Below the pieces are notes generated by a model. The model did not search any database, had not been told where the DNA came from, and worked only from the letters and a program-made list of their open reading frames with translations. Below are positions 23,150 to 35,700 of a DNA stretch of 64,000 bases, piece by piece. Location of the stretch: assembly GCA_963855995.1 (NCBI GenBank), contig OY979723.1:14573666-14637665 (forward strand), in the 5' to 3' direction. The translations under genes were made by a program, and so were the position numbers. This DNA is from Muricea muricata (lineage: Eukaryota > Cnidaria > Anthozoa > Malacalcyonacea > Plexauridae). Within the stretch, counting starts at the first letter, position 1. Every line of letters starts with the position of its first letter.

Positions 23150-24590
23150 TAGGTACATTAGGTACTATAGGTACTATTGGTACTATAGGTTTTATAGGTA
23201 CTAAAGGTTTTATAAGTACTGTAGGTCTTATAGGTACTACAGGTTTTATAGTTACTATAGGTTTTATAGTTACTATAGGTACTATAGTTTTTATAGGTAC
23301 AATATGTTTTATAGGTACTGTAGGTTTTATAGGTACTATAGGTTTTATAAGTACTATAGGTTTTATAATTACTATAGGTACTATAGGTTTTATAAGTATT
23401 ACAAGTTTTACAGGAACTATGGGTTTATAGGTACTATTGGTATTATAGGTACTATAGGTCTTTTAGGTACTATAGGTATTATAGGTTTTATAGTTAGTAT
23501 AGGTACTATAGTTTTTTAGGTACTATAGGTTTCATAGGTACTATAGGTACTATAGGTTTTATAGTTACTATAGGTTTTATAGGTACTATATTTTATTGGT
23601 ACTTTAGGTAGTATAATCTTTATAGGTACTATAGGTTTTATAGGTACTATAGGTTTTATAGGTACTATAGGTTTTATAAGTACTATAGGTTTTATAATTA
23701 CTATAGGTACTATAGGTTTTATAAGTATTACAAGTTTTACAGGAACTATGGGTTTATAGGTACTATTGGTATTATAGGTACTATAGGTCTTTTAGGTACT
23801 ATAGGTATTATAGGTTTTATAGTTAGTATAGGTACTATAGTTTTTTAGGTACTATAGGTTTCATAGGTACTATAGGTACTATAGGTTTTATAGTTACTAT
23901 ATTTTATTGGTACTTTAGGTACTATAATCTTTATAGGTACTATAGGTTTTATAGGTACTATAGGTTTTATAGGTACCATAGGTTTTATAAGTACTATAGG
24001 TTTATAGGTACTATAGGTCTTATAAGTACTATAGGTTTTATAGGTACTAAAGGTTTATAGGTACCATAGATGGTATAGGTTTTATAGGTACTATAGGTTT
24101 TATAAGTACTATAGGTATTATGGGTTTTATAGGTACTATATGTCTTAAAGGTACTATAGGTTTAACAGCTACTATAGGTTTTGTAGGTACTATAGGTTTT
24201 GTAGGTACTATAGGTTTTATATGTACTACATGTTTTATAGGTACTATAAGTACTACAGGTTTTGTGTAGGTACTGTAGGTGCTGTAAGTTTTATAGGTGC
24301 TATATGTTTTATAGGTACTATAAGTTTTTTAGGTACCATAGGTTTTATAAGTACTATAGGTTTATAGGTACTATACGCTTTATAAATACTAAAGGTTTTA
24401 TAGGTACTGAAGGTTTATACGTACTATAGGTCTTATAAGTACTATAGGTTTTATAGGTACTATAGGTTTATAGGTACCATAGATGCTATCGGTTTTATAG
24501 GTGCTATGGGTTTTATAGGTACTATGGGTTTATAGGTACTATATGTTTTATAGGTACTATAGGTTTTATAGGTACTACAGGTTTTATAAG
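23150..24590. repeat. GGTACTATA microsatellite, copy 2
   Basis: Same 18-bp theme as copy 1 but 180 bp shorter. It has its own internal duplication of the block containing the AAGTATTACAAGTTTTACAG variant (about 23388 and 23724), at a different spacing from copy 1, so the arrays were reshuffled after the segmental duplication. Confidence 0.95.
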
Positions 24591-25495
24591 TTATGGTGGA
24601 TGTCGTGAATATGGTGAATTGTTTGGGCAATTTAGTGGATATCGAGTCCCATGTAAGTTTGCCTAGTGAATATCACTTGAGTTAAAAAACAAAAGAAATA
24701 AGTTTGTGATGATCATAAATTTATGTAGGTTTTACATCAAATTTTAGGGGGTCTATTGGAATGGTGGACTGATTCGTTGTCTTGGTCAAATATACATTGC
24801 ATTGGATATGAAATTCCTGGTAAGTTTTCCATGGTGAAAAGGACTATATTTTTCTGGAAACAAACTAAATAATAACTTTATGATGATAGTGGCATATGGT
24901 GATGTCGTGCGTTGCATATGGTGAGTCGCCTGGGAAATTGGTAATATGGTGTACGTCAAGTTTTGAGTAAGTTTGCATGGTGAATATCACTATCACTATA
25001 GTTAAAATTCTAAAAACGAAATAGATAAGTTTGTGATGATCATAAATTTATGCAGTTTTTCCACCAAATTTTAGTTGGTCTAGTGGAATGGTGGATTGGT
25101 TCGTTGTCTTGGACAAGTATAGATTGCAGTGCATAGGAAGCTCCTGGTAAGTTTTGCATGGTGAATATAACTATATTTCTCTAGAAACAAACTAAAGAAT
25201 TACTTTATGATAATAGTGGCATGTGGTGATGTGGTGTGTTGCATATGCTGAGTCGCCTGGGCAAAATTGGCAATATGGTGAATATGAAATTCCTGGTAAG
25301 TTTGCATGGTGAGTATCACCATCACTATAGTTAAAATTCTAAAAGCAAAGTCAATAAGTTTGTGATGATCATAAATTTATGTAGTGTTTCAACCAAATTT
25401 TAGTGGGTCTAGTTGAATGGTGGATTTGGTGGTTGTCCTGGACAAATATACATTGCAGTGGATATAAAGCTTCGGGTAAGTTTTTGATGGTGAAT
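24591..25495 (+). repeat. GTAAGT module array, copy 2
   Basis: Six modules in the same order and spacing as 16739-17640, with scattered substitutions (for example GAGTAAGTTT in place of GGGTAAGTTT near 24966). All donor-like GT dinucleotides are kept. Confidence 0.85.
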
Positions 25496-25928
25496 ATAAC
25501 TCGAATAATTGTCAATTATTATTATAGAGTAAAACTGGGAAAGCGATACATGAGCTTGTGAATATTTTTCTCAAAAACCCTTGCCAGTAATTCCTGTTTT
25601 GATTTAGCAAAGCGAGTATTGTTGGAATGCCTGATAATTCTCTCTTTCAAAGCCTTTTTTCTTCTCAATTGTGATGCTGAAATAGATTTAGACTTTGACG
25701 CAGTGCATACATGAGACGTTCATGTAACTGCTTACCTGTAAAAACTCATACTAACAGTGCTAAATTGGACCTGTAATATAACTGATTGAATAAAACGGAC
25801 GGCATTGACATTTGATTGATTTTTTCTTGTTTTAGTACATGAAGATACGTTTTGTTAGCTGATCCAATGGTTCCGTGTTGCATAAAGCAGTAGAGCATTT
25901 TAACTCAGGTAGAATATGTTTCTGTCTA

Positions 25929-26286
25929 CACAGCCAAAAATGCGACAGGCTTGTTGCAATTTGTCAATTTTACCGGCTTCTCGCAAATTGTTGAGAAGTT
26001 GCAACAAGATTGTCAATGTCATCAAGTTGCAACAAGCTTGTCAAAGTCAGGCTTGCTGCAACTTGTCACCTGGAGACTTGTTACAGCTTTTTGAAACAGC
26101 TTGCATCAAGCCTGTGGATAACAAGTTTTGAGAATAAACTTGCAACAAGCCAGTTGACAACTTGCAACAGACTTGTCGTCAACAAGCCGTCGCAAGCCAT
26201 GCGAACGCATCCTGATATCGGCTTGTTGAAACAAGTTGTTAATAGATGTCAACAGACTTGTTTCAACTGGTGCGTTTTTGGCTGTG
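25929..26286. mobile_element. MITE built of TTGCAACAAG dyads, copy 2
   Basis: Same length as copy 1 (358 bp), TA flanks at 25927-25928 and 26287-26288, few substitutions. Confidence 0.85.
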
Positions 26287-26291
26287 TAAAG

Positions 26292-26461
26292 GTGGCGGAT
26301 CCAAGGTAAGTCAAAATAAATTATAGCAGCTCTACTCGAAATTCAAAAACAACTTTATAAAAATGTCATAGGTTATGACTTTGAAAATAATAAAATCTAG
26401 GCAATGAAGTTGCTTTGAATGAGCTGTGGTGATTTATTTTGACTTGCACTAGATCGTCCAC
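26292..26461. mobile_element. MITE with GTGGCGGATC ends, copy 2
   Basis: 170-bp counterpart of 18440-18609. Confidence 0.72.
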
Positions 26462-26469
26462 TGCTCTCT

Positions 26470-26652
26470 AGGCTGAGGTGGTTATTGAAATCAGAAAAAA
26501 AAGTGAATCGGTTTTGCGGTTACTTCGGTTTTGCGGTTATTTCTGTTAGATGACTATTTCAGCTAGTCGGTTATTTGAAAATAGCGAAACCGGAGTAACC
26601 AATATTTAAGAAAACCGGCTCAGTCCGGTGAACGAAATAACTGCCTCAGCCT
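26470..26652. mobile_element. 183-bp MITE with perfect 10-bp direct repeats, copy 2
   Basis: Starts AGGCTGAGG and ends CCTCAGCCT, flanked by identical ACTGCTCTCT at 26460-26469 and 26653-26662. This copy shows the target-site duplication most clearly. Confidence 0.9.
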
Positions 26653-26982
26653 ACTGCTCTCTACGTTGATGGACGTACAAGCCCATGTGAGCACACGATA
26701 TTCAAGATAAGATAATATAAGATATAGGATATAAGATAATAACATTGGAGGACATATTGCGGCCTATTGTTGTTCTGAGGTGAACGGGCGGCTGTTTCTT
26801 TAATGATGCGTAATCGTACATTCGGAGAGGCCTGGGCCCACCTGTCCGGTGCACTTTTGCCATTGTTGGGTTACGGGTCGTTGTGAATCTTGGGATATAT
26901 GATAAGCTGCGATGTTAAATTCAATGTTGTTATCCTTAATAAGCGGAGAGCTATAGCGGAAAGCTATTGCTGTGCGCTATAA

Positions 26983-27083
26983 TGTTGTGGCAGGATGGTA
27001 CGTTGTGAAACGGAGTATTTCAATAAGACACGACATGAGCAAATGATGCAGTTTATTAAATTGTTCCTCCCTGCCACAACAAC
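26983..27083. mobile_element. Small inverted-repeat element, TGTTGTGGCAGG ends, copy 2
   Basis: Counterpart of 19129-19229 at the unit offset of 7,854 bp. Confidence 0.5.
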
Positions 27084-27196
27084 GTCGTTAGGAAATCGTG
27101 GATATCGTGGGATCATATTGGTTTGTAGGATCATCGATTATAATAATGTGCTGTCGTTAGCATTGCTAATTATGTAAATGGTCGACCATAACTCTC

Positions 27197-27385
27197 GTAC
27201 TTTGAATTTTAAACTTGTAACCTTACTATGCTTGTAAATTAGTGCATAGGCTTTTGAATGCGTCCTGTCGGGGGACTCTGTAACATCTCGGCCCGACCCA
27301 GGTTTCCTTGCAAGGTGAGGTTTTTCCTGGCCTCCCGGTGTTGCAGAGACTTAAATAAATGATTGAATTGTATTGTATTGTATGG
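27197..27385 (+). mobile_element. Retroelement 3' tail with ATTGT repeats, copy 2
   Basis: Counterpart of 19343-19530, with tandem ATTGT units ending at about 27383. Confidence 0.6.
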
Positions 27386-27389
27386 TGGA

Positions 27390-27856
27390 TATTTTGTGCA
27401 AGTGTGCAGGATCATAGTCGATATGTTGACTCAGAATTTCAATTCTGGTATAATATACTCAGCTTACGCTATTTTGACTATTTCTGCCTTGTATGGAACA
27501 ATTGTTCGATAACGCAGAGAATGAGTTTGCAACAGGGCAGCAAAGGTCTTCACAGGGGATAGTTATGATGTCCCATCGGAACAAGTACTTGCAAAGTTGA
27601 GATGGAAAAGCTTAGAAGAAAGGCAGGAAATTAAGTTGACAAATACATGAGCCAAGTTACAGAGGGAGACTTTCCAGAAATACTTTCTAATGTATTTGAA
27701 AAATGTAACCACGAAAAAAATAATCTAAGAAGTAATGGTAAACTTCTAAAGCTTCCGTCAGTAGTTCAGGACAATAGTGGAGAAGCTTATCAGATATTCT
27801 ATTTGGCCAGTTGCTTTAGTTTTACAGAGTTTCTTCAAGAGAGAACAAACAATTGA
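27390..27856 (+). pseudogene. LINE reverse-transcriptase C-terminal remnant, copy 2
   Basis: This copy preserves more of the upstream part: NILSLRYFDYFCLVWNNCS, matching the LILPYFDYC..VW block of LINE reverse transcriptases, then after a frame change CNRAAKVFTG, SYDVPSEQVLAKL and SLEERQEIKLT, then another frame change and ILSNVFEKC, NNLRSNGKLLKLP. The second break is one A missing from the run at about 27641 relative to copy 1 (TTGACAAATACATG against TTGACAAAATACATG). Three frames are needed to follow the protein, so it is inactive. Confidence 0.82.
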
Positions 27857-28089
27857 TGAAGTTGTCGGCTTTAATTCTAAAATTGTGATTGCATGTATGC
27901 TTCCTCTCTACACTGTTAAATACACTGTTCCATGATCATGTTTTAAACATACTTGTCCACCACTAAATACTGTACATCCTGAATGTTATTAGTAGAACGC
28001 AGCTAGAATAACTAGCTTAAAACTTCCTTATTATATAAAAGTAATACAATATATTTCCTACCGCATTGCATGACAGAGCATGTGAGCAT

Positions 28090-28345
28090 GTTGCAAATGA
28101 CCCTAAAACCCCATAAATAGCCCTAAATGACCCTAAATAATCCTAAAAAATTCGCAAATGATCCTAAATAACCCTAAAAACCCCTAAATAACTCCAAATA
28201 ACCCTAAATAACGCTAAATGGCCATAAAAAACAATAAATAAACCTAAAAAGCCCTAAATTACCCTAAATATCTGTAAATGACCCTAAATAACTCTAAATA
28301 ACCCAAAATATGCCTTAGTGACCCTAAATAACCTAAATAAACCTT
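28090..28345. repeat. Degenerate CCCTAAATAA-type array after unit 2
   Basis: About 25 imperfect units, mostly CCCTAAATAA and CCCTAAAAAC variants, C-rich on the plus strand. Confidence 0.85.
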
Positions 28346-30293
28346 TCATTATTTAATATATTTAAATATTGCGAACGATCCTGATAAATGCTCGGTTTGT
28401 AAAGAGCAAGGTGTGTGATATATACTAGACATGTGCCGTATCTGTGCAAAGAGGCTCCCACAATCTTTAGAGTGTAGCTGTACTAAAGTAGATAAATACA
28501 TACGCATTTGTTGTAAAATCTACGCGTTTGTTGTTAAATACGTAAAACGATAAAGTAAAATTGTTGTCGTTGCCATATTATTTTAAAGATAATTCCTGTG
28601 AAATGTGTTTTTAATTGTGGATTTATCATTCATTGGAGAGTCGACATGGAAAATTCCAAACCGTGCTTGCCATGTGGTGACTGTCTTTTCATAGCTGGCT
28701 TTTCATGTCAAGATTAAAAAGGTAATTTACTTTCCTTGTAGGTTTTATTTCTGCAAAGTATAGGTGGGTTTATATGCCTTTATGAACAGGAATGGCGTTG
28801 ATGATGCGTTTCAAATTTAGTGAATCAACTTTAAAATAAATTAATTGTGCAGAAAACGAATATATGAATAGCTCCCCCCAACATACTGCACAAGGGACCC
28901 GACTGTTTGCCTCATGGTTCATATTTCATACTTCAACTTATAAGATATGTTGATTTACAAAATCAATTTAAATTGACTGTATTGAATTAAAGATGTTTCT
29001 GTTCTTTTTGTAGAAAAGAGTGTAAATGTGAATAATAGAAGGAATGCTTCATCAAAGTGCTTCGAAAGCGCGAGTGAGTTTATATACTGTCAGTAATGAG
29101 TAGCGTAGCCAGCTTCGATAATTGGAGGGGTGAATATTCATATATTTGTGTTCACAGACCTTAAAAACAATGGATTTAAAAAGAAATTAATGATGCAAAA
29201 CATGATACATGAATATTCGCCCCTCCAATTATCGACGCTAGCTACGCCACTTTCAGTAATTTGGTTTGCCGAATTTTCGACCCTAGAGTTTTTCCAAAAT
29301 TCCACCCCTTTCTCCACTTAGGAATAAGAGAACGGCCCTCGGCATGTGGTTGTTTTTTAATGGTTGGGTTTTGTTGTAAAGGTTACTTAGGTGGGTAAAT
29401 TATGACAAAATGAGTTTACATAATGCTCATTGTTTTGCTTTGTATTAGCCTTTTGTTTTCTTTGACATTTCTATAGTGTTAATGAGGTTTCGGCTTATTT
29501 ATTCATACTTATGTTGAGAAATGCAAATGAAGTCACATGTTTCTGACATCACAGGGGAGACAGTCGTCACAGAACATTTTATACATCGTGCTGGCAGCAA
29601 TGGAAATAAGAGTCTTTTAGAACGTATTTCGTTCTTCAAATGGCGATTTTATGGCTTTTATGTTGGCTTAAACCAAAGTAGGATGATGATTGTTGTTACT
29701 TAGAGGTAGTTTATAATTTTTTGTGGCAAAATTGTGTTTGTAATTGTTGTTTTAGGTTCTCCTCGATACATAGATTTGGAAGGACGGTCGCCATATTTAA
29801 ATTTGTCATTCTTGTAGGGCGTGTACAATAGCGATGGTCTTTTTAGTAAAGGTAATTTACTTTTCCATAGCTTTTATTTGAGTAAAGTATGGGTTGGTTG
29901 GTTCGTTCACGTTTTAAATGTTCTTTTAGCATTTGGTGAAGATGGCAAGATATGAGTTGTGCTTGCTCTTCAATGTAAAGACTATTGTCTGGGAAGGTAA
30001 TTTACTTTCGTTGTGGCTGTTATTTGAGTAAAGTATACCTTTTTTCAGTAATCGTAGATTATGATGTGGTAGAAATGTGTTTCTAAATGTGGGTTTACGT
30101 TTTGTTGCAGAATCGAGATGGTAAAGTTTCGAACGGCCATCGCCATGTGGTTGTGTTTTAAAGGCTGGCTTTTATTTTGAAGGTAACATAAGTAGGTAAA
30201 TTATGAAACAATGAGTCTATATAATGTTCATTGTTTTCCTTTGTATTTGCCTTTTGCTTTCTTTGTCATTTCTATGGTATTGATGATGTTTTG
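28346..30293 (+). repeat. Diverged members of the 810-bp exon-like repeat family
   Basis: 28370-28500 resembles 42755-42873, and 28560-28700 resembles 43685-43795. The part from 29470 to 30290 is a diverged single unit of the family amplified at 44400-48484. It has the same ordered blocks: one with AGTCGTCACAGAACATTTTA near 29560, TTTTAG-GTTCTCCTC to AGTAAAG-GTAATTT (29756-29849), CTTTTAG-CATTTGGTG to GGGAAG-GTAATTT (29928-29996), and TTGCAG-AATCGAGATGG to TTTTGAAG-GTAACAT (30111-30180). A MITE interrupts it at 29098. At 30293/30294 it joins a segment homologous to 14808. Confidence 0.75.
29098..29252. mobile_element. 155-bp hAT-type MITE with 8-bp target-site duplication
   Basis: Inverted ends GAGTAGCGTAGCCAGC and, read inward from the right, AAGTGGCGTAGCTAGC continue as matching arms through TCGATAATTGGAGGGG and GAATATTCAT, about 40 bp each. 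TCAGTAAT flanks it at 29090-29097 and 29253-29260. Ends close to CAGTGGCGTAGC with an 8-bp duplication are typical of non-autonomous hAT elements. A 63-codon frame inside is incidental. Confidence 0.9.
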
Positions 30294-31005
30294 TCAATGT
30301 CCTAGCTTCACACAACTTCCATTAAAGTTGTGAAAATTAAAAATTTTAAGGTTTCCTCAAAATTTGTTAAAAATGCTGGAAATGCCATTTTTTAGTGACT
30401 AAAAATTTAAATTTTTCTTCCCAGTGCTCAAACTGCACACTCCAATCTTAAAACATGATCAAAACGAAGGTTCTAGCTAAAGCTGCCTAAGAATCATACC
30501 CTTGGTATGAATCAAATCAACTTAGGAAGTAACCCTTATTGCTCTGTTAATATTTTACATTTGGATAAGGTATTCATCATTGGATGACCCAACCATTCCC
30601 CCACTGTGCTAGGCAGTCAAGTATTTTTAAACCTGCACATTCTTTGTTTAGGCAATTTTTTATATTTTTTTTCTACATCATATACATGCTACCACGCTCA
30701 GGAAGAAGTCAAGAGACCCGCACCTGACTGCATGCTTCCATCTTCATCAAACAGGGAATAATTTTAAGTTGCCATCATTTTCAGCTTTTACTCTGGCATG
30801 CATGAGCTAGATCTTCCTGCACTGTTTCTGCAGCAAAAATGTGCAATTTTAACTTCAATAAAGATTATCACCACGTAGCCAGTAGCTACAAAAATAATAG
30901 ATCTTTCTTTTAGGTTGCATCATTATAGTTATACCTTGTTCTCATGGGAAATAGGGGGAGGGGGGAAATTATATTGTTGTCTCAAAAATGTTTGCACTTG
31001 ATTCT
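30294..31005. other. Spacer before microsatellite copy 3
   Basis: Homologous to 14808-15117 with extra sequence: about 200 bp at 30350-30530 and about 250 bp at 30695-31005 have no counterpart in copies 1 and 2. A G-rich run (GGGGGAGGGGGG) is at about 30953. No gene seen. Confidence 0.55.
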
Positions 31006-32324
31006 AGATACTATAGGTTTTATAGGTTTTATGTGTACTATAGGTTTTATAGGCACTATAGGTTTTATAGGTACTATGGGCTCATAGGTACTACAGGTAC
31101 TATTGGTACTATTGGTACTATAGGTTTTATAGGTACTATAGGTTTTATAAGTACTATAGATTTTATAGGTACTATAGGTACTACAAGTTTTATAGGTACT
31201 GCAGGTTTTATAAGTAATATAGGTTTTATAGGTACTATAGGTATTATAAGTACTATAGGTTTTCTAGGTACTATAGGTTTTCTAGGTACTATAGGTTTTA
31301 TAAGTACTATAGATTTTATAGGTACTATATATACTACAAGTTTTACAGGTACTGTAGGTTTTGTAAGTACTATAGGTCTTATAGGTACTATAGGTACTAT
31401 GGGTTTATAGGTACTATGGGTACTATAGGTCTTATAGGTATTATAGGTTTTATGGTGCTACAGGTAGTATAGGTTTTATAGGTACTATAGGTTTTATAGG
31501 TACTATAAGTTTTATAAGTACTGTAGGTGTTATAAGTGCTGTAGATTTTATAGGTACCATAGGTTTATAAGTACTATAGGTTTTATAAGTACTATAGGTT
31601 TACAGGTACTATAGGTACTACAGGTACTATGGGTACAACTGGTACTATGGGTAGTATAGGTTTATATGTACTATAGATTTTATAAGTACTACAGATTTTA
31701 TAGGTACTATAGGTAGACTAGGCTTTATAGGTACTGTAGGTTTTATAAGTACTATAGGTTTTATAGGTGCTATAGATACTATAGGTTTTATAAGTCTATA
31801 GGTTTTATAGGTACTATAGGTTTATAGGTACTACAGGTAATATTGTTACTATAGGTTTTATAGGTACTATAGATGCTATAGGTTTTATAAGTAATATAGG
31901 TCTTATAGGTACTACAGATACTGTGGGTTTTATAGGTACTATGGGTACTATAGGTCTCATAAGTCTTAGAGGTACTCTATATGTCTTATAGGTACCATAG
32001 ATACTATACGTTTTATAGGTACTATAGGTACTATAGTTGTTATGGGTACTATAAGGACTATGGGTCTTATAGCTACTATAGGAAGTATAAGTCTTAAAGG
32101 TACTACATGTCTTATACGTACTATATGTTTATAGGTACTATATGTCTTATAGGTACTATAGGTACTATAGGTACTACAGGTTTTATATGTACTATAGGTT
32201 TTATTGGTAGTATAGGTACTATAGGTTTTATAGGTACTATGGGTTTTATATGTACTATAAGTACTATAGGTCTATAGGTACTATTACGTTTTATAGGTAC
32301 TATAGGTTTTTTAGGTACTATAGC
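31006..32324. repeat. GGTACTATA microsatellite, copy 3
   Basis: Same 18-bp theme but more interrupted. It is bordered by an inverted pair, TTTGCACTTGATTCTAG at about 30990 and CTACAATCAAGTGCAAA at about 32324-32340. The 56 bp before the left border recur as a direct repeat at 32456-32515. No such borders are seen in copies 1 and 2. Confidence 0.93.
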
Positions 32325-32764
32325 TACAATCAAGTGCAAAAATTATGAGACTTTTCCTATTTTACTTGTTATTTTAAAACAAATCAGCGCCTTACCCCCT
32401 GGACAATGATGGAGGAAATTTCTAATTGTTTTTCGGCTTTGTACGATAACAGCAACATTGAAATAGGAAGAGGGGGAAATTATATTGTTGTCTAAACAAT
32501 TTTTGCACTTGATTGTTGCACAGTTTGAGATTGTGGATTTTCAATCAAAACAACAAGAAAATTATAAAAATAGCAGTGTGGCAAAAATGGCACCTTGTAG
32601 ATGATATCTTACCAGGACTTGCAGTATTCACAAGTGCAATATGCTAGGTCTCTTAGGTTTAGGTTAAGGTGAGATAAACACTATAAGCTTAGCCGCCTCA
32701 GATGACACCCAAACCCTTTTTCAACACTAAATACTAAATTACCCCACCTTACCACATCGTGGAA
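32325..32764. other. Spacer after microsatellite copy 3
   Basis: About 440 bp with no counterpart in copies 1 and 2, containing a direct repeat of 30948-31003. No coding or RNA feature recognised. Confidence 0.5.
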
Positions 32765-35700
32765 AAATCATGGTGGATGTGAAATATGGTGGTTATCAAG
32801 TTCCTGGTAAGTTTTGCATGGTGAATATCATTATATTTCTCTGGAAACAAACTAAATAGTAACTTTATGATGATAGTGGCATATGGGGATGTTGTGTGGC
32901 ATATAATGATGTCATGTGGCATATGGTGAATCGCCTGGGCAAATTGGATACATGGTGGATATCCAGTTCCTGGTAAGTTTGCATTGTCAATATCACTATC
33001 ACTATGGTTAAAATTCTAAAAATAAAATAAATATGTTTGCGATGATCATAAATTTATGTAGTGTTTCTACCAAATTTTAGCTGGTTCTACTGGAATGGTG
33101 GATTGGGTCGTTGTCTTGGGAAATATACATTGCGGTGGATATGAAGTTCCTGGTAAGTTTTGAATGGTGAATATGACTATATTTTTCTGGAGAAAAACTA
33201 AATTATAAGTTTATGATGATAGTGGCATACAGTGATGTCTGGGCAAATTGGCAATATGGTGTATATTCAGTTCCTGGTAAGTTTGCATGGTCAATATCAC
33301 TATCACTATAGTTAAAATTCTAAGAACAAAAAAAAATAAGTCTTTGATGATCCTAAATTTATGTGGTGTTTCTGCAAAATTCTAGTGGCATGATGAATAG
33401 CGTCGTTGTCTTTGGCAAGTTGTACATTGCTGTGGATATGAAGTTCCTGGTAAGTTTTGCATGATGAATATAATAATATTTTTCTGGAAACAAACTAAAT
33501 AATAACTTTATGATGATAGTGGCATATGGTGATGTCGTGTGGCATATGGCGATTCGCCTGGGCAAATTAGGAATATGGTGGATATCCAGTTCCTGGTAAG
33601 TTTGCATGCTCAACATCACTATCACTATGGTTAAAATTCTAAAAACTAAGTAAATAAGTTTGTGATGATCATAAATTTATGTAGTGTTTCCACCAACTTT
33701 TAGTTCTAGTGGTTGTAGTGGAATGGTGGATTGGGTCGTTGTCTTGGGTAAATATAGATTGCAATAGATATGAAGTTCGTGGTAAGTTTTGCATGGTGAA
33801 TATCACTATATTTTTCTGCAAACAAACTAAATAATAACTTTATGATGATAGGGGCATATGGTGATATCGTGTGGCATATGGCGAGTCGCATGGGCAACTT
33901 GGCAATATGGTGGATATCCAGTTGCTGGTAAGTGTGCATGGTCAATATCACTATAGTTAAAATTCTAAGACCAAAAAGAATAAGTCTGTGATGAACATAA
34001 ATTTATGTGGTATTTCTGCCAAATTGTAGTGGCATGATGAATAGCGTCGTTGTCTTTGCAAGTTGTACATTGCTGTGGATATGAAGTTCCTGGTAAGTTT
34101 GGCATGGTGAATATCACTATATTTTTCTGGAAACAAACTAAATAATAACTTTATGATGATAGTGGCATATGGTGATGTCGTGTGGCATATGGCGAGTTGC
34201 CTGGGCAAATTGGGAATATGGTGGATATCCAGTTCCTGGTAAGTTTGCATGGTCAACATGACTACCACTATGGTGAAAATTCTAAAAAAAAAATAAATAA
34301 GTTTGTGATGATCATAAGTTTATGTAATGTTTCCACCAAATTTTAGTGGGTTCTAGTGGAATGGTGGATTGGGTCGTTGTCTTGGACAAATATACATTGT
34401 GGTTGACATGAAGTTCCTGGTGAGTTTTGCATGGTGAATATCAGTATATTTTTCTGGAAACACACTAAATAATAACTTTGTGGTGATAGTGGTGGATGGT
34501 GATGTCTTGTGGCATATGGCGAGTCACCTGGATAAATTGGCAACATGGTGGATATCCATTTTCTGGTAAGTTTGCATGGTGAATATCACTATCAATATAG
34601 TTAAAATTCTAAGACAAAAAAGAGTAAGTCTGTGATGATCATAAATTTATGTGCTGTTTTTGCCAAATTGTAGTGGGATGATGAATAGCATCGTTTTCTT
34701 TGCAAGTTGTACATTGCTGTGGATATGAAGCTCCTGGTAAGTTTTGCATGGTGAATATCACTATATTTTTCTGGAAACAAACTAAATAATAACTTTATGA
34801 TGATAGTGGCATATGGTGATGTCGTGTGGCATATGGCGATTCGCCTGGGCAAATTGGCAATATGGTTGATATCCAGTTCCTGGTAAGTTTGCATGTTCAA
34901 CATGACTATCACTATGGTTAAAATTCTAAAAACAAAATAAATAAGTTTGTGATGATCATAAATTTATGTAGTGTTTCCACCAAATTTTAGTGAGTTCTAG
35001 TGGAATGGTGGATTGGGTCGTTGTCTTGGACAAATATACATTGTTGTGAACGTGAAGTTCCTGGTGAGTTTTGCATGGTGAATATCACTATATTTTTCTG
35101 GAAACAAACTGAATAATAACTTTTTGTTGATAGTGGTGGATGGTGATGTCCTGTGGCATATGGCGAGTCACCTGGATAAATTGGCAATATGGTGGATATG
35201 CATTTGCTGGTAAGTTGGCATGGTGAATATGACTATCAATATAGTTAAAATTCTAAGACCAAAAAGAATAAGTCTGTGATGATCATAAATTTATGTGCTG
35301 TTTTTGCAAATTGTAGTGGCATGATGAATAGCGTCGTTGTCTTTGCAAGTTGTACATTGCTGTGGATATGGAGCTCCTGGTAAGTTTTGCATGGTGAATA
35401 TCACTATATTTTTCTGAAAACAAACTAAATAATAACTTTATGATGATAGTGGCATATGGTGATGTCGTGTGGCATATGGCGATTCGCCTGGGCAAATTGG
35501 GAATATGGTGGATATCCAGTTCCTGGTAAGTTTGCATGCTCAACATCACTATCACTCTGGTTAAAAATCTAAAAACAGAATAAATAAGTTTATGATGATC
35601 ATAAATTTATGTAGTGTTTCCACCAAATTTTAGTGGGTTCTAGTGGATTGGGTCGTTGTCTTGGACAAATATACATTGTGGTGGATGTGAAGTTCCTGGT

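Larger units (their letters stand above)
20503..28345. repeat. Subtelomeric segmental unit, copy 2
   Basis: Close copy of 12629-20502 with the same order of parts. It differs in having the complete tRNA-like core of the inverted-repeat element, a rearranged microsatellite, small changes in the LINE remnant, and a distinct CCCTAA-like array at its right end. Most homologous stretches differ by only a few substitutions per 100 bp by eye. Confidence 0.93.

Noticed and set aside
33957-34268. Minus-strand frames of up to 103 codons repeated through the GTAAGT module array
   Set aside because: They run antisense across the exon-like and intron-like parts alike, vary in length between modules and show no recognisable domain.
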